From: Pontibacter chinhatensis
GTDB taxonomy: Bacteria; Bacteroidota; Bacteroidia; Cytophagales; Hymenobacteraceae
Assembly (NCBI RefSeq): GCF_900113285.1
Contig: NZ_FOOT01000007.1
Location: forward strand, 1 to 64,000
Direction: 5' to 3'
DNA length: 64,000 nucleotides
Below are positions 58,963 through 64,000 of the stretch, piece after piece. Under the pieces are notes generated by a model. It was given only the letters and a program-made list of their open reading frames with translations. It was not told the DNA's origin and made no database searches. Each line of letters begins with the position of its first letter. Position 1 is the stretch's first letter. The position numbers and the translations under genes were made by a program.

Positions 58963-59065
58963 TGTCATCTCGACCCTCGTGAGGCGAGAGCCGAAGAGAG
59001 CCAGCGTAGCTGTGAGGAATCTAGTTAGAATTCCCGATAGATCTCTCGCCCTGCTCGAGATGACA
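58963..59065 (+). repeat. Palindromic MITE-like repeat (TGTCATCTCGA), copy 2
   Basis: The ends TGTCATCTCGA and TCGAGATGACA match the copy at 51498-51567; this copy has about 33 extra bases (GAGAGCCGAAGAGAGCCAGC and more) in its left half. The inner ATCTAGTTAGAATTCCCGAT is identical in both. Confidence 0.8.
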
Positions 59066-59084
59066 AGGAATGATTAAAGACCAG

Positions 59085-59118
59085 ACTGTCCCCTCGAGGG
59101 GACCATAGGGGTGTTTAC
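59085..59118 (+). repeat. Hairpin-plus-tail repeat, CATAGGGGTGT subtype
   Basis: GTCCCCTCGAGGGGAC is a perfect hairpin; CATAGGGGTGTTTAC follows. Its partner in reverse orientation is at 21029-21060. Confidence 0.75.
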
Positions 59119-59160
59119 ACTTTAACTATGAAACCTATACTTCTGCATAAGTAAAAACAG

Positions 59161-59203
59161 ACTCCCCTCAGCCAAGGAGGGGTTAGGGGTGGTTGGACCC
59201 GGC
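59161..59203 (+). repeat. Hairpin-plus-tail (REP-like) repeat
   Basis: CTCCCCTCAGCCAAGGAGGG then GTTAGGGGTGGTTGGACCCG. Another, more divergent unit (CCCTTCCCTGTTTTTAGGGG, tail AGGCCGGGGTGGGGTTAA) follows at 59213-59251. Confidence 0.8.
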
Positions 59204-59376
59204 ACTACAAAACGCCCTTCCCTGTTTTTAGGGGAGGCCGGGGTGGGGTTAATACGCAGCCAGATGTAGTTGGACCTTGCACCTCCTAACCCCCTCAACC
59301 CAAGTATAAATCCAGCCGAACTCAGGAGCTTACACGTAAAAAGCGTATCTTTATAAGCCAATCAAGACGAACCCTG

Positions 59377-59928
59377 ATGAAGAAGAAGTACCTGACCATA
59401 GGAGACCTGAAGCGGAACGCCTTTATCGTGGCCGCTGCTGCCTGCATGGGCCTGACCAGCTGCGGACCGAATACCCAGAACGAGGAGTGGAAAACCGGTG
59501 ACGAGGTGAAAGTGCCGGATGGTGTTATCACAGAGCTTACCGAGGAGGCGCCTGACCAATGGAAAATCACCGACGAGCGCACCACGGCTCCCGGTAAAAG
59601 TATGGCCATTCTGAAGTATAACGACGGGCGCGTGGACACACTGCAAGGGCTGGAGCTGGAAAACCAACTAAAGGCGCTGGCCGATAACCAGCAGGTATAC
59701 CAGCAGGGTGGAGGCTTTGGGATGGGCAATGTGCTGTGGTGGAGCGCGCTGGGCTATATGGCAGGCCGCACCATGGGCCCGCGGGCAGGCTATTACGCCA
59801 ACCCAGGGGTGATGAACAACACGGCCGCCTGGCGCCAGGATGTGCAAACCTACCGACAGCAGTCCACCGCGCCACGCACCGGCCGAAGCGGCTACTTTAG
59901 AGGCAGCGGCACCGGTACCGGCGGCTAA
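59377..59928 (+). CDS. UPF0323/YgiB-like lipoprotein
   Basis: A signal region ends in a lipobox (ACMGLTSCGP). The mature part has a repeat-poor N-terminus, an LWWSALGYMAGRTMG segment near residue 120 that resembles the Gly-rich core of UPF0323/YgiB-type lipoproteins, and a Gly/Ser/Thr-rich tail. In several bacteria such a lipoprotein gene lies directly before a glutathionylspermidine synthase-like gene, as here, 23 bases apart. The shared function is not known. Confidence 0.7.
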   Translation: MKKKYLTIGDLKRNAFIVAAAACMGLTSCGPNTQNEEWKTGDEVKVPDGVITELTEEAPDQWKITDERTTAPGKSMAILKYNDGRVDTLQGLELENQLKALADNQQVYQQGGGFGMGNVLWWSALGYMAGRTMGPRAGYYANPGVMNNTAAWRQDVQTYRQQSTAPRTGRSGYFRGSGTGTGG

Positions 59929-59951
59929 GTTATACTTTACTTTAAGAATTA

Positions 59952-61136
59952 ATGCTGAATAAGGACAAGTTAAGCGTTCGCCTGGAGCCCCATTCCGGCG
60001 ACATAGACACCGCTGTGCGCGGACTTGGCTGGGAATGGTGCGTGGAAGACGGCTGCGCCAACTACGTACCCGGTGAGGCGGTGGTGCTGCCGGAGCAGGA
60101 GGCCGATGCACTCTTAGAGGCTGCCGGAACCCTGTACGAGATGATGGTGAACGCCGTACCCGACGGACTTCCGGATGAATTTCTAAAAGTGCTGGGCATC
60201 CCGGAGAACCTGTGGGAGCTGCTGCGGCAGTCCTGGAACGACGAGCGGCACTGGCATTTGTACGGCCGCTTCGACCTGGCCCAGACGCCTGAAGGCCCCA
60301 AGCTGATCGAGTTCAACGCCGATACCGCCACCTCCATCCCTGAAACCGCCGTGGTGCAGTGGGCCAGCCTGGCTGCCGCCGGTAAGAACGAGGCGCGGCA
60401 ATATTCCGGGCTGTATGAGACGCTGGTCGAGCAGCTCAAAACCTGGCGCATGCTCAACTCCGACCTGGCTCCAGCCTTGCTGCTCACCTACATCGGCAGC
60501 AGCGCCGAAGACGATGCTAATTGCGCTGTGATTGCACAGGCCGCGAACGAGGCAGGTTTTGAGGCGCACCTCTGCCCGATTGACCAGGTGAACATCTCCA
60601 CAGAAGGCGCCGAGAAAGGCGTGTGGGCGCAAATTGGTGCCGAGCAATGGCGGCAGTTTCCGTTTCTGTTTAAACTTCTGCCCTGGGAGCAGATTGCCTG
60701 GGAGGAGCCCGAACTGCTCGAGAGCCTGACTTACCTGGCCAGTATGCGCAATGTGGTTATCGCCAACCCGGCTTATACCTTGCTGTTTCAAAGCAAAGGC
60801 ATGCTGGCCTGGCTTTGGAAGGCGTACCCGTATCACCCGCTGCTCCTCGAAACCGACCTGTCGCCCCTCCACGGCAAGTATATCCGCAAGCCATACTTCG
60901 GGCGCGAGGGCCAGAGCGTGGAGGTAGTAGATAAAGTAAGTATAACTAAGGTACGGGGCGAATACGACAGTCAGCAGCAAGTATACCAGCGCTGGTGTGA
61001 GCTGCCCGAAGACAATAAAGGCTATACGTACCAGGCCGGCGTGTTCTGGGCCGGGGAGGGCTGTGCGATTGGCTTTAGAAGGGAGAAAGGCATCATCACC
61101 AACCTCTCGCAGTTTGTGCCGCACCTGGTGGAATAA
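59952..61136 (+). CDS. Glutathionylspermidine synthase-like ATP-grasp protein
   Basis: The 394-residue protein matches the YgiC/YjfC group of the glutathionylspermidine synthase family. HWHLYGRFDLAQ near 100 and LIEFNADTATSIPETAVVQW near 120-140 belong to the ATP-grasp amide-ligase fold; KYIRKPYFGREGQSVEVVD near 315 is the nucleotide-binding loop. The N-terminal amidase half of true E. coli Gsp is absent, as in YgiC. YgiC-like proteins do not necessarily make glutathionylspermidine, so the substrate is open. It is coupled with the lipoprotein gene in front and followed by map 20 bases later. Confidence 0.85.
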   Translation: MLNKDKLSVRLEPHSGDIDTAVRGLGWEWCVEDGCANYVPGEAVVLPEQEADALLEAAGTLYEMMVNAVPDGLPDEFLKVLGIPENLWELLRQSWNDERHWHLYGRFDLAQTPEGPKLIEFNADTATSIPETAVVQWASLAAAGKNEARQYSGLYETLVEQLKTWRMLNSDLAPALLLTYIGSSAEDDANCAVIAQAANEAGFEAHLCPIDQVNISTEGAEKGVWAQIGAEQWRQFPFLFKLLPWEQIAWEEPELLESLTYLASMRNVVIANPAYTLLFQSKGMLAWLWKAYPYHPLLLETDLSPLHGKYIRKPYFGREGQSVEVVDKVSITKVRGEYDSQQQVYQRWCELPEDNKGYTYQAGVFWAGEGCAIGFRREKGIITNLSQFVPHLVE

Positions 61137-61156
61137 TTTATACTTTACTACACACA

Positions 61157-61915
61157 ATGACGATAGAAACAGAGGAAGAATTGGCCGGTATGCAGCAGGT
61201 AAGCGAAGCCGTTGCCGTTACCCTCAAGAAAATGCGCGAGTATACCAAGCCGGGCATTACCACGAAACAGCTCGATGAATATGGTTACGAAGTGCTGCAA
61301 TCTTTTGGGGCGAAGTCCGCACCCAAAATTACCTACGACTTTCCCGGCTATACGTGCATCAGCATCAACAACGAGGCCGCGCACGGCATCCCTTCCGAGA
61401 GCACGGTGCTGAAAGAGGGTGATTTGGTGAATATTGACGTGTCGGCGGAGTTAAACGGCTTTTATGCCGACAATGGCGGCTCTTTTATACTTGGCAAGGA
61501 CGTGCACGGGCTGAAAAAGCTGGTGGATACCTCCGTGAGCGCGCTGCACAAGGCGCTAAAGGAAATCAGGGGCGGAAAACGAATCTCCGAGATAGGCAGA
61601 ATTATCGAAATGGAAGCCAAAAAGAATGGCTTTAAGGTAATCAAGAACCTGGTGGGCCACGGGGTAGGCAGAAGCCTGCATGAAGCTCCAAACGAGATTC
61701 CCTGCTTTTACGACCGCTACAACACGCAGCGCTTCCGGAAAAATACCGTGGTTGCTGTCGAGACGTTTATCTCCACCAAGGGCAGTTATACCCACGAGAA
61801 AGGCGACGGCTGGACGCTCTTGGCTGAACGTGGTGGCTATGTGGCGCAGCACGAACACACCATCCTCATCACCGACGGCGAACCGATTATCCTGACCAAA
61901 GCAAACGGGATATAA
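61157..61915 (+). CDS. map: Methionine aminopeptidase, type I
   Basis: The enzyme removes the initiator methionine. The five metal ligands of the pita-bread fold are in place: Asp in VNIDVSAELNGFYADNGG (two), His in GHGVGRSLHEAP, Glu in AVETF and Glu in QHEHTILITDGEP. The N-terminus (KKMREYTKPGITTKQLDEY) fits type I without a zinc finger. The family is usually essential. Stop at 61915; the next gene starts about 75 bases on. Confidence 0.95.
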   Translation: MTIETEEELAGMQQVSEAVAVTLKKMREYTKPGITTKQLDEYGYEVLQSFGAKSAPKITYDFPGYTCISINNEAAHGIPSESTVLKEGDLVNIDVSAELNGFYADNGGSFILGKDVHGLKKLVDTSVSALHKALKEIRGGKRISEIGRIIEMEAKKNGFKVIKNLVGHGVGRSLHEAPNEIPCFYDRYNTQRFRKNTVVAVETFISTKGSYTHEKGDGWTLLAERGGYVAQHEHTILITDGEPIILTKANGI

Positions 61916-61989
61916 CCCGCTGCACAGCCTCTAGCAGTTTATACTGCGCCCGGTAGTAAAGATTTAAGAATCTGAAGATGTGGTGATTT

Positions 61990-62616
61990 CTGAAGTATAG
62001 CTATACATTACCCTTGTGCCTGTTGGTCTTTTGCTGCAAGCAGGTGCAGCAGGAGGAGAAACAGGTAGAGATTCCTTTCACACAGGATGATATTACCCAA
62101 ATCTATAGCTTGGCTTTTGATTCTTTGCTTGGGCATTCGGATAGATGGTTAGATGCAAAGCCTGTAATGGTTAACGATAGTGTAGTTGTGGATGTAATCT
62201 TTAGCCCGGAAGATGAACCGCACCATTTTACTGATAGATTATTTTCAGAAGAAAGATATACAGCTAGTGGGAAAGATCTCTTAAAGAAATATGATGGATT
62301 CGAAGAAGAGCAGTTCAGAGTAATAATTGCGGATAGTACCTGGAAATTCTATAAGATTGTAGAACCTGGCAGTTTGAATACTTCTTTTAAGTATAAGCTA
62401 GTACCTGTGCTGAAAGGTAAAGAATCATATTACGCAGGAGATACCTTAGGTGCTGTTTGGTTGAATAATATTGCTTTCAATAAAAGTGCTGATCATGCTA
62501 TTGCAGTAGTACTTTTTACTAAAGCTCCGGATTGGGGATTTGAAGAAGCATACTTCTTCACAAAAGAGAATGACAAGTGGAGGGTTGTCGGGCAGAACAG
62601 TCTGTTGATCTGGTAA
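61990..62616 (+). CDS. Lipoprotein of unknown function with a non-ATG start
   Basis: The frame opens after a TGA at 61984-61986 and reads CTG-AAG-TAT-AGC, giving (M)KYSYTLPLCLLVFCCKQ, a convincing lipoprotein signal with a lipobox at LVFCC. No ATG or GTG exists in this stretch; CTG at 61990 is the best start, and a TTG at 62014 would cut the signal in half. The mature part is acidic and about 190 residues long, with DDITQIYSLAFDSLLGHSD and WKFYKIVEPGSLN. No domain is recognised. The base composition is A/T-rich compared with its neighbours. It may be a gene that has recently lost a normal start. Confidence 0.55.
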   Translation: MKYSYTLPLCLLVFCCKQVQQEEKQVEIPFTQDDITQIYSLAFDSLLGHSDRWLDAKPVMVNDSVVVDVIFSPEDEPHHFTDRLFSEERYTASGKDLLKKYDGFEEEQFRVIIADSTWKFYKIVEPGSLNTSFKYKLVPVLKGKESYYAGDTLGAVWLNNIAFNKSADHAIAVVLFTKAPDWGFEEAYFFTKENDKWRVVGQNSLLIW

Positions 62617-62628
62617 AGTTCTATTTGC

Positions 62629-62654
62629 AGGAGTTGGTCGCGACCTGTCCGCAC
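62629..62654. repeat. GGTCGCGACCTGTCCGC repeat, copy 2
   Basis: GGTCGCGACC is a palindrome followed by TGTCCGC; the same block occurs at 51632-51650. Confidence 0.65.
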
Positions 62655-62700
62655 AGCACCAATAGCTATGAATCTTATACTTTTAAATTGGCAGTTGCAG

Positions 62701-62779
62701 ACTCCCCTCCTTGGACTACCGAGAACACGAGTTTGAAGGTAGCGAGCGCAGCTCTGAGGGGCAGGGGTGGTTGGCCCGG
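62701..62779 (+). repeat. Hairpin-plus-tail repeat with an insert in the hairpin
   Basis: CTCCCCTCCTTGG at the left and GAGGGGCAGGGGTGGTTGG at the right are the usual halves, but about 45 bases (ACTACCGAGAACACGAGTTT and more) separate them, replacing part of the stem. Confidence 0.7.
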
Positions 62780-62787
62780 GTACTCAG

Positions 62788-62830
62788 ATAATCCTGCCCA
62801 TCCATAAATCCCGCAAATCCTAATTCTGAC
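62788..62830 (-). repeat. AATCCTG-type dispersed repeat, copy 3
   Basis: ATAATCCTGCCCATCCATAA then ATCCCGCAAATCCTAATTCTGAC matches the two copies near 20.9 and 21.4 kb. Confidence 0.65.
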
Positions 62831-62856
62831 AAAATTCTATTCTCCAAATTATACCC

Positions 62857-62864
62857 TACCTTTG
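62857..62864 (+). promoter_or_regulatory. Putative -7 element of the nuoH promoter
   Basis: TACCTTTG is an exact match to the Bacteroidota sigma-A -7 element TAnnTTTG, 20 bases before the nuoH ATG. I see no clear TTG-type -33 element at the standard distance, so the call rests on the -7 match and position. Confidence 0.6.
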
Positions 62865-62884
62865 CGGGGATAAAGACAAACGCT

Positions 62885-63988
62885 ATGCTCGCTTTTCTGC
62901 TGACCTTAGGAGCCTTGCTGGGAGTGGTGATTGCGCTGGCCTATGCCGAGCGCAAGGTGGCCGCTTTTATGCAGGACCGCATGGGACCCACCGAGGCGGG
63001 GCCGCAGGGCTCGCTGCAGGCGGTAGCCGACGTGCTGAAGCTGCTGCAGAAAGAAGACATCGTGCCGGCAGCAGCCGATAAAGGCCTGTTCAAGCTGGCG
63101 CCTATCCTCATCTTTGCCGCGGTTTTCGCAGGCTTTGCCGTGATTCCCTTCACACCGGACCTGGTGCCGGCCGGTATTGGCATTGGCGTATTTTACCTGC
63201 TGGCCATTATTTCGCTGGATGTGGTGGGGCTGCTGATGGCCGGCTGGGGCTCGAATAACAAGTATGCCATGCTGGGCGCGATGCGCTCGGTGGCACAAAT
63301 TGTGTCCTATGAGATTCCGGCGGGGCTGGCTATACTTTCGGTGGTGATGGTGTGCCAGTCACTGGACTTCCAGGAGATTAGCTACCAGCAAGGGGCGCTG
63401 ATGAACCAGTTCCCGGGACTGGAGTATGAGATGAACTGGCTTTTCGGCATTGAGGCCTTGGGTATCAACACCACTACCATCGGCGGCATCACGACCTGGA
63501 ACATTTTCCGGGCACCTATACTTTTAGTAGCCTTTATCATCTACTTTATCGCCTCGCTGGCCGAGAGCAACCGCGCGCCCTTCGACATCCCAGAGGCGGA
63601 GTCGGAGCTGGTGGCGGGTTTCCACGTAGAGTATTCGGGTTTCCGGTTTGCGGTGCTGTTTCTGGCTGAGTATAGTATGATGGTGCTGGTATGCCTGGTG
63701 GCCGTAGTGCTTTTCCTGGGAAGCTGGAACACGCCTTTACCGAACATTGGCCCCGTGGCGCTGGCCTACTGGACTTCCGGCACGCCTGGCGAAATCTCAA
63801 GTATACTGTGGGGCATTTTCTGGTTGCTGAGCAAGACCTTTATACTTTTATTTCTGCAGTTGCAGCTCCGCTGGACCTATCCGCGCCTGCGCGTAGACCA
63901 GCTCATGCACCTGTGTTGGAAAGTGCTCACGCCGGTAGCGCTGGCCGTGGTTTTAATAGCCGGCATCTGGCGGTTGTTGATGATTTAA
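62885..63988 (+). CDS. nuoH: NADH-quinone oxidoreductase subunit H
   Basis: The ND1-like membrane subunit of complex I, at the quinone-binding junction. YAERKVAAFMQDRMGPTEAGP (residues about 20-40), MAGWGSNNKYAMLGAMRSVAQIVSYEIPAGLAI, and LAESNRAPFDIPEAESELVAGFHVEYSGFRFAVLFLAEY are the family's strongest signatures. Eight or nine membrane helices; 367 residues. It is preceded by a repeat-rich spacer and a good promoter element, so it may open a nuoH-first operon that continues beyond the window. Confidence 0.95.
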   Translation: MLAFLLTLGALLGVVIALAYAERKVAAFMQDRMGPTEAGPQGSLQAVADVLKLLQKEDIVPAAADKGLFKLAPILIFAAVFAGFAVIPFTPDLVPAGIGIGVFYLLAIISLDVVGLLMAGWGSNNKYAMLGAMRSVAQIVSYEIPAGLAILSVVMVCQSLDFQEISYQQGALMNQFPGLEYEMNWLFGIEALGINTTTIGGITTWNIFRAPILLVAFIIYFIASLAESNRAPFDIPEAESELVAGFHVEYSGFRFAVLFLAEYSMMVLVCLVAVVLFLGSWNTPLPNIGPVALAYWTSGTPGEISSILWGIFWLLSKTFILLFLQLQLRWTYPRLRVDQLMHLCWKVLTPVALAVVLIAGIWRLLMI

Positions 63989-64000
63989 ATTAGACTCAAT

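Larger units (their letters stand above)
58316..59376. other. One-kilobase repeat island
   Basis: No real gene is present. From left to right the island holds TCCGGACATCC-type repeats (58366-58440), a TATACTT cluster, GTTTGCAACCC/GGGTTTGTAACCC inverted units (58502-58550), the roughly 240-bp repeat, hairpin-plus-tail repeats, a TGTCATCTCGA palindromic unit and further hairpin-plus-tail repeats. Open frames here are made from repeat sequence. Confidence 0.8.

Noticed and set aside
58663..58968. 101-residue open frame on the - strand
   Set aside because: Same repeat-derived peptide as at 20937; arises from the 240-bp repeat.

Overview
The window reads as the chromosome of a member of the Bacteroidota, most likely a Pontibacter-like organism (order Cytophagales, family Hymenobacteraceae). 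The signs are a TonB receptor/DUF4249 lipoprotein pair, paired DUF4199 membrane proteins, a BatA-type protein, a type I-beta DAHP synthase fused to chorismate mutase, starts with no clear Shine-Dalgarno, and a TAnnTTTG-type promoter before nuoH. The genus is an inference. Most genes are moderately GC-rich. A few look AT-richer by eye and may be acquired: the DUF1963 gene, the DUF559 gene, the 39.4-41.6 kb block and a lipoprotein near 62 kb.

Layout. 1-120 is the end of a 5S rRNA and its terminator. 467-6979 is a tight operon: BatA-like protein, a dihydroorotase homologue without metal ligands, two DUF4199 proteins and two glycosyltransferases. 7168-14343 is an envelope operon built around a TonB receptor. 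14.4-21.9 kb holds a GNAT protein, a NAD(P)-binding protein, purB, an AsmA/GT51 transglycosylase, a bile-acid symporter homologue and a DUF3817 protein. 22.0-26.7 kb is an aromatic amino acid locus. 26.9-36.3 kb holds a polyprenol-mannose synthase, hemG, a HAD phosphatase, lipoproteins, arginine decarboxylase facing arginase, and argS. 36326-36765 is a 440-bp DUF559 element bounded by perfect 30-bp inverted repeats. 36.8-50.0 kb holds glutathione peroxidase, menA, an AT-rich block beside an outer membrane receptor, pncA, a DEAD-box helicase, a 28-codon small gene, yebC and a CoA-transferase. 50.1-58.3 kb holds phenylalanine hydroxylase with a tyrosine-rich leader peptide, an AP-superfamily lipoprotein, an ABC-F protein and murI. 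59.4-64 kb holds a lipoprotein/ATP-grasp pair, map and nuoH.

The most interesting system is the control of aromatic amino acid synthesis. pheA, an aminotransferase and DAHP synthase/chorismate mutase form an operon behind a phenylalanine-rich leader peptide and an attenuator hairpin. No tyrA is present in the locus or elsewhere in the window. Phenylalanine hydroxylase, 24 kb away, has its own attenuator whose leader carries ten Tyr codons in an 18-codon run. Together this suggests tyrosine is made from phenylalanine by PhhA and that each branch is attenuated by its own product. A second DAHP synthase/chorismate mutase copy upstream has lost key residues in both domains but keeps a related attenuator.

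Other notable points are the DUF559 gene in its inverted-repeat frame, with hairpin-plus-tail repeats of similar build scattered through the intergenic DNA; extreme over-use of the heptamer AAGTATA/TATACTT in genes, spacers and terminator stems; and three copies of a roughly 240-bp hairpin-rich repeat in gene-free islands (20.9-21.4, 51.2-51.7 and 58.3-59.3 kb). All coordinates and motifs were read by eye; no searches or folding programs were run.
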